The notes: generated from the letters alone by a model not told the origin. Counted from the first letter of the stretch, positions 11,926 through 24,059 are shown. The stretch is 64,000 nt of DNA from Ophiocordyceps camponoti-saundersi (nom. inval.) (GCA_003339415.1 PDHQ01000020.1:224141-288140), one strand, 5' to 3'. A program made the numbers and translations.

Positions 11926-12509
11926 CGCGGGAGCACGGGATCATCACATCGGATTACATTGGACTTGAACCGGGGCCTTTGATCTGTTGGTTTTAAGTCT
12001 GAGACTTTCTATATAGACGCTGTGCCATGTTACGGAATAGCAGTCATCATATAGTTCCGAGACCAGTCGCAGCTAATGGCTCTTCTGATCAGGGTAACTG
12101 ATAGAAACTACATACACTGCTACCCAGTAAGCCAGTACTTTTATAGTCGTAATCACTCAACTTCTTCCGCCGCGTCAGTGAAGGCCCAGTGTAGGGAACG
12201 AACAGCTTCGGATATCTTCATTTATTGACATAAAACCTACATACGATATGTCACTGTTAAGAATCGAGAAGCTGCAAAGGAAAAAGACTACGATTGGTAA
12301 CTGATGAAAGACAACTACGATAACAACATCGAGGAAAGCTGTTCAACTGTACGAATAGCCCGTCTGCTAGTAACACATGCATCAAGGGTCGAGTTTATCA
12401 CAACCCTAACCCTATCAGCCCAGCCCGAGGTCAGCTGATCTCGCGCTACCCCCTAAAACCAGCACCGCGTCGCCCAACGCGTTTACTCTTCGTTCTTCAT
12501 CCGTGCGCC
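11926..12509. other. Intergenic region upstream of the Srs2 gene
   Basis: 584 bp. The main visible element is a telomere-like AACCCTAACCCT at 12402-12413, about 100 bp before the Srs2 ATG. Otherwise nothing recognised. Confidence 0.5.
12402..12413 (+). promoter_or_regulatory. Telobox-like motif
   Basis: Two tandem AACCCT units, the complement of TTAGGG, located in the short leader/promoter region of the helicase gene. In fungi TTAGGG-type sites can bind Tbf1/Reb1-like factors; a role here is inference. Confidence 0.35.
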
Positions 12510-15413
12510 ATGTCGACAGTCCTAGAGTCCCTCAACGACGCTCAAAGGCGCGCCGTGACGTCCAATGCACCCACCGTGGCGATTCTGGCCGGCCCGGGCA
12601 GCGGCAAGACTCACACTCTCACGGCACGAGTCGCCTGGTTGGTTCAGCAGGCAGGTTACAAGCCATGCGACATCATCATCGCTACCTTCACCGTCAAAGC
12701 TGCCAGAGAGATGAAGACGCGCATCGAAAATGCCTTGGGCCAGGAATTATCGAGCAGGATAATATTGGGAACGTTTCATTCGATCGCCAGGCGCTACTTG
12801 GCCAAGTATGGGCGGCTAATCGGCGTCGACCCGAGGTTCGGCATCGCTGACGCCGGCGACTCCAAGGCCATTATTGAAAGAATATGCAAGCGTTTCAAAC
12901 TGAATGTCGAGCCCTCGGTTGCAAGGTCCTGGATAAGCAAGAGGAAATCGGCGGGAGCGAGCTCAGCGACGTCGGCGCCGCCCACCAAGCAAGGCTGCGA
13001 GACGTCTGCTCTGTTGACCTGCTTCGAAGAATACCAGGCTCACCTATCTAGGGTGGACCTCTTGGACTACGACGACTTGCTAGTACGTTGTGTGCATCTT
13101 CTTCAAGAGTACAAGTCCTGCGTCTCCAACATCCAAGCGGTGCTCGTCGACGAATATCAAGACACCAATGGCGTTCAATACGATCTCATGAAGCTCTTCG
13201 CCCAGGAACGCCAGCGAATAACAATCGTTGGTGATCCGGACCAGAGCATTTATGGGTGGCGTTCGGCTGACTCCCGCAATCTCGGCCGCTTGCTGCGGGA
13301 TTTTCAGGGGACGAAAGAGGTTGCCTTGGAGGAAAACTACCGATCCTCTGAACTGATCCTATCCCTCTCCCTCAACGTCATCCGACAAGAGGCCCATCGT
13401 TATAATAAAAACTTGGTTGCCGTTCACCGCGAAGGTCTTAAGCCGGTACTACGGAAACTCAAAACCTCAGTAGCCGAGGGCGAATGGATCGTCTCGGAGA
13501 TCAGACGCATCACGATGCTCAGTGGCAATATGCTTAAGCTCCAAGACATAGCTATCTTACTTCGCTCGGCCTCGCTATCAAGACACATTGAATCGGCACT
13601 TGGAAAAGCGAACATTCTTTATCGTATGGTAGGCGGAACCAAGTTCTTCGACCGCAAGGAGATCAAGGTCCTGCTCGATTATCTGCGCGTCATCCACAAA
13701 CCGGACTGCAACGACGCGCTGGCGAGGATCATTGGTTCACGACGAGGCATAGGGGGAGCAACAGTCAAAAGCCTGCTCGAAGAGGCCGAGCAGGAGAGGC
13801 GGAGCCTGTGGTGCTTGCTTTGGCGTCACTGTCGGGAAGGGCGTCGGGCCAAGACCAACATTCGAGCTCAGATGGAGCAAAGCCTCAATGAAGTCTTGCG
13901 GATCATGCATAATCTCCGTGTGAAGGCGGCGCAAGTCGATCAAGCGAGTCCACTCATGTTGGTAGAAACCATCCAGGGCCTCGTCGATCAGCTACATTTC
14001 AAGAAGTATCTGGAAAGCGAGTACGCAGAAGACCATGAGGGACGCTGGGCCAGCGTACAGGAACTCATCAACATGGCCGGGGACATGGCGCGGGGTTTCC
14101 TCGAGGCCGTAGATGAAGAGGCGCTTCCCGAGATCGTCGGCGTGGAGCAGACTCGGGACGATGACGTTCTCGGTCGCTTCCTTGCCAACGTTGCTCTGGC
14201 CTCGGACGCGGGGAGAGACGATGAAGGAGGAGACGAGACGGCGCTAGTTACCATCTCTACAATACACGCGGCCAAGGGCTTGGAATGGCCCGTCGTCTTC
14301 ATCCCTTCTGTGTATACCGGGTCTATCCCTCATGCGCGGTCGGAAGACTTGGACGAGGAGAGGCGGCTGCTGTACGTTGCCATGACGCGAGCTCAGGCGT
14401 GTCTCTACTTGAGCTGGCCGCTTTACGGACCGGGCAACTTTGGAGGGATGGAGCTTTCGCCTTTTGTCTCTTCTGTCGCGAGAATGTTTGCGCCTAAAGG
14501 CCCGTCGATGGACAAGAAGGTTGTTCAAAAAATAGCAAAAGTGCTCGGCAGGGAGGCGCCCAAGGACAAGGACATTTATGACCAACTCCCCGTTAATTTC
14601 ATGCCGGAAGATGACCTCTTCCCCATCGATCCCACCGCTCGAGATAATCCGAACGATTTCAAGGGACACAACTCGAAAGCAGCGAGGCGTCCACTCACAG
14701 CTTGTTCGGCTCAGAAGGAACAACAGCCGTGGAAGCCAGACTATGTCACGACGATGGGGAACGCGTCTCAATTCACCATGTCGTCCTTACCCGGCTTTGT
14801 CTCTGCCGGCGAGCACCACACGACTGCGATGGCAGCGTCGGCACCGACTCGTGGTGGACGAGGAAAGCCGACTGCTACCCGGCGACGGGGCACTTGTCGG
14901 CTTCGACCCGATCAGCGGAGTCTGTTGGGGTTTGTTACGAAGGGGTCGTCGACGACGGAAGCAATGCCGGACCTACCCAGCCCCATCCAACTTACTACTA
15001 CTGTTCGAACCCCTAAACCCACATCAACAGTAATAACAACATCAGTTGACGGCTCCGGACATGTAATCGACCCTGCACTGGCTCGTCATAAGCTTCCGCC
15101 AAAGAATCTATTGGGGCGTCCGGCGACGCAACATGACGGTTCGAGACGGCACTACGCGCACTTCTCGAGCCCCCCACCACCTGAACCAGAGGCGCTAGAG
15201 GAACAGACTTTGACGAGCGAGATGGGGCTTTCGAAGCCGGCGGCGAGCTTTCATGATACGACTTTTACGTCGGTGTCGCAGCAGACGGGCGTCAGGAGAC
15301 CGGCGGGTCTGGGTCCCCGGCCTACTATCGACCGTGTAATGAAGCCTTACAAACCGTTGACGATAGATCGACCTGCCGGCCGTGGAAGAGGAAGCGTGAA
15401 GAGACTTTTCTGA
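12510..15413 (+). CDS. SRS2: UvrD-type ATP-dependent DNA helicase, Srs2 homologue
   Basis: Intronless, 967 aa. All superfamily-1A helicase motifs are present in order: Walker A AGPGSGKT (residues 27-34), ATFTVKAAREM (Ia), DEYQD (about 214-218), GDPDQSIYGWR (about 241), ENYRSS (about 275), TIHAAKGLEWPVVF (about 582) and LLYVAMTRAQ (about 619). Such 3'-to-5' helicases work in the nucleus, removing Rad51 from single-stranded DNA and blocking unwanted recombination. The final 300 residues are low-complexity with Pro/Thr/Ser, as in Srs2 regulatory tails that bind Rad51, PCNA and SUMO; the KSPR-like details are not conserved enough for me to mark those sites. The C-terminus RGRGSVKRLF is basic. UvrD/PcrA relatives are excluded by the tail and by the eukaryotic context. 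Confidence 0.9.
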   Translation: MSTVLESLNDAQRRAVTSNAPTVAILAGPGSGKTHTLTARVAWLVQQAGYKPCDIIIATFTVKAAREMKTRIENALGQELSSRIILGTFHSIARRYLAKYGRLIGVDPRFGIADAGDSKAIIERICKRFKLNVEPSVARSWISKRKSAGASSATSAPPTKQGCETSALLTCFEEYQAHLSRVDLLDYDDLLVRCVHLLQEYKSCVSNIQAVLVDEYQDTNGVQYDLMKLFAQERQRITIVGDPDQSIYGWRSADSRNLGRLLRDFQGTKEVALEENYRSSELILSLSLNVIRQEAHRYNKNLVAVHREGLKPVLRKLKTSVAEGEWIVSEIRRITMLSGNMLKLQDIAILLRSASLSRHIESALGKANILYRMVGGTKFFDRKEIKVLLDYLRVIHKPDCNDALARIIGSRRGIGGATVKSLLEEAEQERRSLWCLLWRHCREGRRAKTNIRAQMEQSLNEVLRIMHNLRVKAAQVDQASPLMLVETIQGLVDQLHFKKYLESEYAEDHEGRWASVQELINMAGDMARGFLEAVDEEALPEIVGVEQTRDDDVLGRFLANVALASDAGRDDEGGDETALVTISTIHAAKGLEWPVVFIPSVYTGSIPHARSEDLDEERRLLYVAMTRAQACLYLSWPLYGPGNFGGMELSPFVSSVARMFAPKGPSMDKKVVQKIAKVLGREAPKDKDIYDQLPVNFMPEDDLFPIDPTARDNPNDFKGHNSKAARRPLTACSAQKEQQPWKPDYVTTMGNASQFTMSSLPGFVSAGEHHTTAMAASAPTRGGRGKPTATRRRGTCRLRPDQRSLLGFVTKGSSTTEAMPDLPSPIQLTTTVRTPKPTSTVITTSVDGSGHVIDPALARHKLPPKNLLGRPATQHDGSRRHYAHFSSPPPPEPEALEEQTLTSEMGLSKPAASFHDTTFTSVSQQTGVRRPAGLGPRPTIDRVMKPYKPLTIDRPAGRGRGSVKRLF

Positions 15414-15897
15414 CCGAGGTTTTGTGTGACTGTCCCAATTCCAAGGGGGTGGTTTTTGTTTCCGCACAAATACGAGGAGGGTACTGCGGTTTCTCGTCAT
15501 GAAGAAGAAAACAAAATTGATTAGTCGGTCGGAAGTCATCTTGACGGATCAGCTGGTCATCGCGTCACCATGACCTCGTAACCCCTCTCAGCAAGCGCAA
15601 TCCTTCCCCCTTTTCGGCATGACGCCGATCAACTCATGCAGGGCTGTCCGCGGGGCTTCTGCAAAGCCGAGGCATACATACATCAGCTCCTCGACAAGGT
15701 GGTCGGCTACTTTCCCTCATGGCCATTCATCTCGTGGCCACGGCTTGTGCCGAGGGGTATATCTACCTACTCGAACCCCTCGACGGCAAGTCGAACCCGT
15801 GTCAGGCTTCGCCTAAACGATCAATGCTTACATCAAGCTTGGAAAGGGCAAGCAAAGCGCCGTTTCCCACTCGGCATTTCTCCTCGTCTCTCTCGCC
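15414..15897. other. Intergenic region
   Basis: About 480 bp between the helicase and ceramidase genes, both on the plus strand. It holds the 3' end of one and the promoter of the other. Frames here are open but show no family resemblance. Confidence 0.45.
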
Positions 15898-18226
15898 ATG
15901 ATGATAAGGATGATGCTGCTCGCCATCTTCACTCTACTTTTCCGATTCGTGGCCGGTGTCTACGAAGCAGGCGACAAGCATCTCATTGGCGTCGGCAAGG
16001 CGGACATCACCGGCCCCGTGGTCGAGCTTGGACTCTCCGGCTATGCCAACCTCAAACAGGTCGGCACCGGTCTCCGTCAACGACTATATAGCAGAGCCTT
16101 CATCATCGGTAGTGTCTCCGAGCCTTCGCAGCGCTTCGTCTACGTCGTGCTCGATTTGCAATCCGGGGACACGGCAGTGCGAAACGGCGTCATCGAAAGG
16201 CTCGCTGATCTAGGCGGCGGATACAAGGACTACGGACATAACAACGTCGCCCTCGTCGGCACTCACAGCCATGCTGGCCCCGGAGGATGGTGCAACTACC
16301 TCCTCCCCCAGATTCCCAACCTCGGCTTTGACAGGCAGAGCTACGAGGCCATTGTCAACGGCACGGTCCTCTCTATTCAGCGGGCTCACGAGAGCATGCA
16401 AGAGGTAAGGAAAGGCTTTTCTTCCCTTTTACCATTTACCCGTGCTGATTCTCACGGCGATTGGGGGGATGGTTGAAAGGGCTATCTCGAAGTCAACGAC
16501 GACCGGTTAGAGGACGGGGCCATTAACCGTTCGCTTCACTCCTGGCTCGCCAACCCCAAGGCCGAACGGGATTCGTATCCGGACGAGACGGATAAGACGT
16601 TGACGCTCCTCCGCTTCCAGCGCGCGTCGGACCTGGCGACGATTGGCGTCTTGACCTGGTTCTCCGTCCACGGCACATCGCTCCTCGGCAACAACACGCT
16701 CGTGGCCGGCGACAACAAGGGAGTCGCCGCGTGGCTGCTAGAGGAGGACTACAAGAAACAGTTCGGAGGAGCGAGTGACGCGGTCTCCGTCCCGAACTTC
16801 GTCGCCGGCTTCAGTCAGTCCAGCGTCGGCGATACGACGCCCAACGTGCTGGGCGCCTATTGCGACGACGGCTCCGGGCAGTTGTGCGACTTCGAGACGA
16901 GCACCTGCGCAGACGGCAAGTCGCAGAGCTGTCACGGACGAGGGCCAGAATTTCGCGCGCTCGACTTGGGCGTCAAGAGCTGCTTTGAGATGGGCCAGCG
17001 CCAGTTTAACTTGGCAAAGAGACTCATGGTATGTCGAAGCAAAAGCGACTCCCCCGGCTGGAGGTTGGAAATAGTTTTGCTAATGAAGCCTCCTGCACTC
17101 ATAGCGCGAACGTATCGGACAAGGCACGCACATTGCGGCCACCGACGTCAAGTCGTTTCACTTCTTCCACGACATGCGCTTCTGGGAGTTTACGACGCTC
17201 AACGGCACCAAGGCCATGACATGCCCGGCCGCCTTGGGCTACTCGTTCGCGGCCGGAACGTCGGACTGGCCCGGCGCCCTTGACTTTACCCAGGGCGACG
17301 GGGGCGAGCCGGGCGCCAGTCCCTTGTGGCGGATTGTATCGAGATTCATCAAGAACCCCAGCGAGCGGCAAAAGAATTGCCAGGGCGTCAAGCCCATCTT
17401 GCTCGACGTCGGAGAGATGGAAAACCCGTACGCGTGGGCGCCGAATATTGTGGACATACAGATGTTCCGCGTCGGCCAGTTGTTCTTCATCATTAGCCCG
17501 AGCGAGGTGACGACGATGAGCGGTCGTCGTTGGAAGGCGGCCGTGGCGGATTATGCCAAGAACGAGCTCGGCGTCAAGAAGCCCATGGTGGTGCTGGGCG
17601 GGCCGGCCAACACGTACGCTCACTACTGCGCGACGCCGGAGGAGTATCAGGTGCAGCGATACGAGGGCGCATCGACGCTCTACGGTCCTCATCAGCTCGA
17701 TGCCTACATTAACCTGACGGTCAGCAACATGATGTACCTCCGCGGCGGATCGAGGGACTCGCCGGCCAGGGGCGGGGCGCCGCCAGACAACCGGCACAAG
17801 TCGATCTCGCTCGTGCCGCCGGTCATCTTTGACGAACCCGGCTTCGGCACGTACTTTGGCAAGACGTTGCAGGAGGCCAGAAGGGTGTATCGGCCCGGGA
17901 GCACGGTCAACGTCACCTTCCAGGCGGCCAACCCGCGTAACAACCTACGACTGGAGGAGACGCACGTCGCCGTCGAGAAGTGGATAATCGACTCGCAGAA
18001 GTGGGTGAGATACCGCGACGACAGCGACTGGTTCCTCACCTTTCAGTGGCGACGCACCAACGCCATTCTCGGCTGGAGTGAGGTCGACGTCGCTTGGGAT
18101 ACGAGCGGGAACGCAGAGACTGGAAGGTATAGGATCAGATACTATGGCACGCAGAAGAGCTTGATCTCTGGGAAGAAGGATTTTGAGGGGCTTAGCAGGG
18201 CTTTTATTGTCGAGTATCTGGGGTAA
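15898..18226 (+). CDS. Neutral/alkaline ceramidase, secreted
   Basis: Three exons, 15898-16404, 16480-17028, 17105-18226, 725 aa. The N-terminus MMIRMMLLAIFTLLF plus RFVAG is a clear signal peptide. The mature part starts with GVGKADITGPVVELGLSGYAN, the family hallmark. Zinc-site histidines are in GTHSHAGPGG (about residue 120) and in FSVHGTSLLGNN with the following AGDNKG. The active-site serine segment is GFSQSSVGDTTPN (about 278-290). The C-terminal immunoglobulin-like domain ends EYLG. Ceramidases hydrolyse ceramide to sphingosine and a fatty acid; with a signal peptide this one should act outside the cell or in the secretory path. Two adjacent ATGs start the frame; I use the first. The stop codon lies in a TAAGGG repeat. 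Confidence 0.92.
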
Positions 18227-18254
18227 GGGTAAGGGTAAGGGTAAGGGTAAGGGT
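18222..18254 (+). repeat. TAAGGG hexanucleotide repeat
   Basis: About five tandem units of GGGTAA begin inside the last ceramidase codons, so the TAA stop is part of the first unit. The unit differs from the telomere repeat TTAGGG by one base. Confidence 0.8.
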
Positions 18255-20161
18255 GTTTGAGAGGAAACACCCATTTTTTTTCGCTTTGTACGGCTATCAG
18301 TAGGAGCTGATGATTGCTTCCTCGACGGACACTGTGACGACAAAGTATTGAGGAGATGAAAAGGGGGGGGGGGGAGAGGGGGCGTCGAGGTAATGAGAGC
18401 TTTCTCTTTCCACCACCTTGCAGTGGTGTAAGCAAGCGCCGAGTGTCTCAAGTTTTTTTTTTTTTACCTTGTTCTTGATTCATATTTTCTTCTCGGTTCC
18501 TGAACTATCCCATCTAAAACCCTTTTCTTCCGCGCCTCCGGGGGCCCTCCCGTGCCTCGGCTTCCACCAGGGGGGGGGGATGGGGAGGAACGGGCCGTCT
18601 GCCATGTTGGGAATAGGTTTTCTTCCTGAGTTTGCGTGTGTAGATGGACAGGGTGATGGGAGAGGGGTTGAAAGTCGGACGAACAAGGGGGGAGGGAAGC
18701 AAGGCAATCCTTGCGTACAGGCGTAGACACTTACATCTGTGTGTGTATGTGGACGTACATGATGGATGCATGCCGGTTCCACGGGCCTCAGCTTTACTCG
18801 TCACGCGACGACTAGATCTTGGAAAGTAAGGGGGGGGGGGACAGAAGGGAAAAGGGAATAGGGGAGGGGGAGAAAAAAAAAAAGCTCATTAGTGCGTCTC
18901 GATCCGGCGGTGAGAAGCGTGGTCGATGATCGACGGACCGGGGCTTCGGTATGACGGAGGCCCGGCTGGGGTAGAATGAGGGGGGGATCAAGGATGAAAC
19001 TGAAACAGAGGGACGGCGCTTCCCCGATTGTTTTTTCTCTGTGCGTTGCCTGCGTCTGTAGGTTGGTCTTGTAGAAGGTGGATGGATGTGCCTGTCGAGG
19101 GATAACAATGTCTAGAGGAAGATGCAGAGAAGAGATGCAGTGGCAGATAACGGCCCTGATTAGGGGTGGGTAGGTGGAGGGGGGTTCAGCCATTGTTTTT
19201 GACGGGCAGCAGAGAGAAACGGTGACGATGATGATGATGATGATGATGGCAGGGTTTTGTTGCTCTGAAACTGCCTGAGATAAATAAACAGGGGGGAAGG
19301 GGTTCTTCCTGTTATGACCGTGACCTTACGGCCGACTTCTGAACCTGCACGTGTGAAGCCCGACTCGGGGAGAACCGAAGTCATCATGTACGGATATGTA
19401 GGTAAGAAAGGACAAGGTTTCCCCCCCCCCCCGGATCTGCCTTGCATCTATGCACATACATACATATACCGAAGGTCAGGGCTATGGATCTGGGTTTAGG
19501 ATCAGTACAGATGATTGTAGGTATCGTATGAAGATGGACGGGTGAAGAGAAATCCCGGTTGATGAAAATCTTGGGAGGGGGGACAGGGCCAGCTGAACGG
19601 AGACAGTGACTAGATGGAGAAGAGAGAGTCATTTGTTTCTCTTTTGTGTTTTTTTTTTGTTTCGTTCATCGGTTTGTGGGAAAAGAAAGGAGAGGAGGGG
19701 AGAAGAAGGAAGGGTGAGGTTGGGGTTTGGTCTCGAGAGAGAGAGAGGGTTTTCCTTGTTTCGTTCTCGTGAGTGAAGAGAGAGGGAGTGAGGAAGGGTG
19801 AGGGGAAGAGAGGAGAGGAGTCTTTCGGGCTGCGACGAGGCAGGGAGGCAGGCAGGTGGTGATGATGGGTGGTGATGAATGCGAGATAGGGGATGACGTC
19901 TGTTGTTGGTGGTAAAACTCATCTACACGTGTGTGTCCGTATTGCAACCCTCTGAGACTTGTCCTCTCGGTTTCTCCCCCTCTCTCATAAGCTTTCAAGG
20001 CATGGAATGAAAAGAGGCCTTGGCTACATAGAGCCTGCATTCAGGCCCGACCAGCCAGCCCAAGGTCGCGACTCTCTCTCTGTCTCTCTCTCTCTCTCTA
20101 TTTATTTTATATAGGAAAGTACAACACGTGTCTTTTTGATTTGGGGGTTTGGCTTGGGGAA

Positions 20162-20186
20162 GGGGGGGGGGGGGGGGGGGGGGGGG

Positions 20187-20225
<39 letters not shown>
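20162..20225 (+). repeat. Poly-G tract
   Basis: 64 nt of G with a single A at 20189. Length is doubtful because such runs are hard to sequence. Confidence 0.8.
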
Positions 20226-20226
<1 letters not shown>

Positions 20227-20834
20227 CGACGTGGCAATGACACCACTTCCTACGTCGTGCCATTGCGGAAGTTTTCTTTTTGGCTTTTCTTGGGGGGGGG
20301 GGAAGGGTAAGTCATTGATGAATGACATGCTTGGGCTGAAAGATGGATGGAATATTGGAGAGGGTGCTGCGGCAGATAGTAAGGAGTATGTGCGGAGAAG
20401 GGGGAGAGACAGGGGGGGGGGTTTTAGTGTACGGATATGTGTGCTAAGAGAGAGCGGGAGAGAGAGACACAGGGGAGTATGTCTAGGTGCGTAGGAGAGA
20501 ATGAGAGAGAGAGAGAGAGAGAATGAGAGACAGAGCTGGATAGATCTATCCGTACAACTTCCTTTTCTTAGCGTTTTCCCGTATGAAGATGACGTCCCGA
20601 GACTTTCTTTACGTCATCTTCCCGAGACACGTCGTCGAGCTGGTTAAAAAAAAAAGGGAATTATAGGGAAGGGGGAAAAAAAGGGGGAGAGAGAAGAGAG
20701 ACTCGGGCACGAATCCAGGCTGGCATCATCCGTCCCGGGGCTGCGGATAGATGCATGATGATGATGAACTGACGAGCAGATTGGGAGTATGTTACTATAA
20801 TCCGTATATATGTACGTATAACCCTGCCGAGAGA

Positions 20835-20861
20835 TGTGTGTGTGTGTGTGTGTGTGTGTGT

Positions 20862-20898
<37 letters not shown>
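20835..20898 (+). repeat. Compound (TG)n-(AG)n microsatellite
   Basis: About 13 TG units then TATA and about 16 AG units. A CT-rich run of similar length follows at 20972-21007, so the two AG/CT arms could pair. Confidence 0.85.
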
Positions 20899-20901
<3 letters not shown>

Positions 20902-20968
20902 AAAAGTAACAGAGAGGAAAAGAAAAGACTGTGATACGTGTATGTGAGTAGTTGGGAATAATATATCA

Positions 20969-20971
<3 letters not shown>

Positions 20972-21007
<36 letters not shown>
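20972..21007 (+). repeat. (TC)n microsatellite
   Basis: About 18 TC units, complementary to the AG run about 75 bp upstream. Confidence 0.85.
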
Positions 21008-21009
<2 letters not shown>

Positions 21010-21423
21010 GTTGCTCTTCTACAGGCTGCCTGCCTGCCCTGCCCTGCCCGTATTCCACTCAAGGATATATGAATCCGTATATCCCTGCATATGGTAAATG
21101 TAAAGTATGTAACGGATACCGGTAAATAAGAAAAGAATCCAGGGCAGGGAACAGGCGACAGGTATGTAGCGGCTACGGCCCGGGCCGTGTTCGGTCTGGG
21201 GGGTCTTGTTGTTGTTTTCCGAGAGGGAGTTTTTTTTTTGTTTGTGAATGTGACAGATGACAGGGGCTTGTTTTTCTTTCAGGCACGGATGCTTTTTGAC
21301 TGTATGCATGTGTGTGTGTGTGTGTGTGTGCATAGCCTGCGGATATTATATAGTACGTAGGTAGGTAGTTGTAAGGAGTAGGTGTGGGTGTGAGTGTGGG
21401 TGTGTATGTGTAGGTGTGTGTTT

Positions 21424-21424
<1 letters not shown>

Positions 21425-21502
<78 letters not shown>
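21425..21502 (+). repeat. (AG)39 microsatellite
   Basis: 78 bp of uninterrupted AG dinucleotides, the longest simple dinucleotide repeat in the window. Confidence 0.95.
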
Positions 21503-21505
<3 letters not shown>

Positions 21506-23610
21506 CGGTACAACGGTATAAGAGTCTATCCCGTACAAGCATCTATACGATGATGCCCTCCCCTGTTTCTTTTTCTCTCTCCCCACGGCTGTTAGCAGCA
21601 TACACACATATCCGCACATATAGTCTAACATGTCTGTCTGTCTCTCTCTACGTCGTATTGTAAAAGGAAAAACATGGGAAAAACTCAGCAAAGAGACGCC
21701 ACCATTCTTTTCTTCTCCTTCTTCTCAAGAGAGAGGCTTGTATACGGACAGAACAGACAGAACAGACCCAAGAGCTACCCCGTATAGAGTACCCGTTTTA
21801 TGTATAACCACATATCCCTTTCTTATTCTTCTTATTCTTCTTCTTCTTCTTCCTCTTCTTCCTCTTCATTCCTCTCCCCCAATCAACCTCTTCTTCCCTT
21901 TTTTTCCTTTTCTCCCTCCCCTTCCATCCATCCATCCATCCATACACCCTCCCTCCCCCTACTCTCTGTCTCTCTCTCTCTCCGGATCGTTACCGCCCGC
22001 CCCAATCTGATCAATGCCCGCACCAAAGAAAAACAAAAAACGCCACAAAAGCCGGTTCCGGTTCCGTCTCGCCCGGCCGAACGGATTCTCTATCCTCCCC
22101 CACCTCCACCCCCCCTGACCTGACCTGCCATCGTCTACATGTGTATCCGTAAATACATACATGTCCTTCTCTTCCAGCGTTACAACTCAGAGGCGCATTC
22201 ACCCCCCAACCACCTACACTTGGTACATACATACATACTTATACGGGCACTTACGTGGCTGCCAACTTGACGAGTCCTCCTTCATTCAGTGATCACTCTC
22301 ATCTCAACTCACTCCCCCAAATCAGTGAGTTTGTCTTTAACAATCTTTGTCTCTTCTTTCTTCACGCATAGAAATGCCGACTACATATTGTACACCGGAT
22401 AGTAGGTGCCGCCTCAATGCCCGCCCACTAACCAACCTACCCCATCTCTCCCCATTACTGGAACCCCGAGCCGTATTTCTAGAAGCCTGTTATTATTCGT
22501 TCTGTCGTCTTCCGTTGCTTGTATTTCTGCCGACCCGTTGCCGTTGGGCTGGCCTCTGTATAGTGCAGAGCAAACCTCATCCCAACCTCTCTCTCTCTCT
22601 CTCTCTCTCTCCCACATCTCCCGTCACAACACGCAACTCCCTCAAGCCTTGGACAAACCCTTTCCTTTTCTCTTTTTTTTTTAATTTTCTTTCCTTTTTC
22701 TTCCACTCTTTCTTCTCTTCTCCCCCCCCCCCCCCCCCCTTTTATTACCATATCTGCTTCATGTAGGTTATTTATGTAGATAGGCAGACATGCATCTATG
22801 CATGTATGTATTCGTAATACTCACCCTCCATAGATCCCAAGCAGCCTCTTCCTTTCTTTTCTCTCGCAATAGAAAAGCCGTGGAAAATTTTTACTCAAAA
22901 AAGAAGACGAGAAACATGACGCTTCCATCCAAAAGGAATCAAGTCAACTTAAACCTCCACCCACCATCCCATCCCATCCCATCCCAGCCCAACCCCTGGG
23001 TGCTTCGTCTCGTCACATGGCTTCCCAGCTGCACACGCTCTGCCTCACTCTCTCATTGACACATACGGATACACACACGCACTCATACACACACCCACGC
23101 ACACTGACCTACCTACATATGTACCTGCCTGCCTGCCTGCCTGCCTGCCTACAGACGGGATGTGCCTGTATCAATCCATGATACGCCGGTCAGAAGTAGG
23201 TAGGAATCTATTCGGGTATCCGTGCCTTTCACTCACTCGCTCACTCGCTCACTCTCACTCTCTCTCTCTCTCTCTATACTACTCACATCGTGCATGTAAC
23301 AAAAAAAACCAGGCCGCAAAAAAGCAACGACAAGGTGAACCATCCCCCCCCATCCATCATGACCCGTACCACTCAACTACCTACTACCTACTCCGTACCT
23401 ACCTACCAATCATCCCCGACTCCTGAGCCTTGTCTGTCCGTCCCTCTGTCTTTGTTCCTTCTTTGAGCCCCCATTGTCTCTCTCGTCCTCGTCCTCGTCC
23501 TCGTCCTCGGCCCTTTCGTCGACCCCTTCTTCTGCTTCTTCTTCTTCTTCTTCTCTCCTCTCTTCCCAACTGTACCCTTCTCTCGTATGCAGTCTGCCGT
23601 CCACCTCCCC

Positions 23611-23611
<1 letters not shown>

Positions 23612-23689
<78 letters not shown>
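23612..23689 (+). repeat. Poly-C tract
   Basis: 78 consecutive C residues, about 450 bp upstream of the dsRNA-binding-like gene. It produces a poly-Pro frame on one strand and poly-Gly on the other. Confidence 0.85.
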
Positions 23690-23841
23690 TTCTTCTCCCT
23701 CGTCCCCCGACCGCCCGTCTCGGACCTTGACACAAACTTGTCATCAGCAACCTCCCCCAGTTGCACCAAATCCCTCCTTGCCACATCACACACCCCATCC
23801 CCAATCCTCGCTGTCCCAAGGAGCCCCCGGGAAAAGGAGGG

Positions 23842-23848
23842 TATATAA
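23842..23848 (+). promoter_or_regulatory. TATA box candidate
   Basis: TATATAA about 210 bp upstream of the 24060 ATG, followed by a C/T-rich stretch typical of fungal transcription start regions. Position fits a promoter for the small gene downstream. Confidence 0.45.
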
Positions 23849-24059
23849 GACCTGCCGGCCTCCACTCCGATCTCTCCAGACATCTGAGACCCAGATCCGG
23901 AACAGTCCACTCTGCTAGTCTCTCTTCTGGCCTTGATCCCGTCATCTTCTGCTTTAGACGTCACCTCCCCCAACAACTGTCACCTTCGCGTCTCCCAACA
24001 CCGCGCCTCTCTTCCTATACCCACAGCCAAGAGGACACTCGACCAACGACGAGCACGCC

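Larger units (their letters stand above)
18227..24059. other. Gene-poor microsatellite block
   Basis: 5.8 kb with no gene that I can support on either strand. It is strongly purine/pyrimidine asymmetric: plus-strand G and GA tracts dominate up to about 21.5 kb, then C and CT tracts up to 23.7 kb. Individual long tracts are listed separately. Long reading frames here are poly-Pro, poly-Gly or Ser-Leu artefacts of the repeats. The right end holds the promoter of the small dsRNA-binding-like gene. Confidence 0.6.

Noticed and set aside
18222..18254. Telomere repeat
   Set aside because: The unit is TAAGGG, not TTAGGG, and it is internal.
22347..22766. Plus-strand ORF in the microsatellite block
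   Set aside because: Contains CT-repeat-derived SLSLS and a C run; no conserved part.
23430..23976. Poly-Pro/poly-Gly proteins on both strands
   Set aside because: Artefacts of the 78-nt C tract; no family features.
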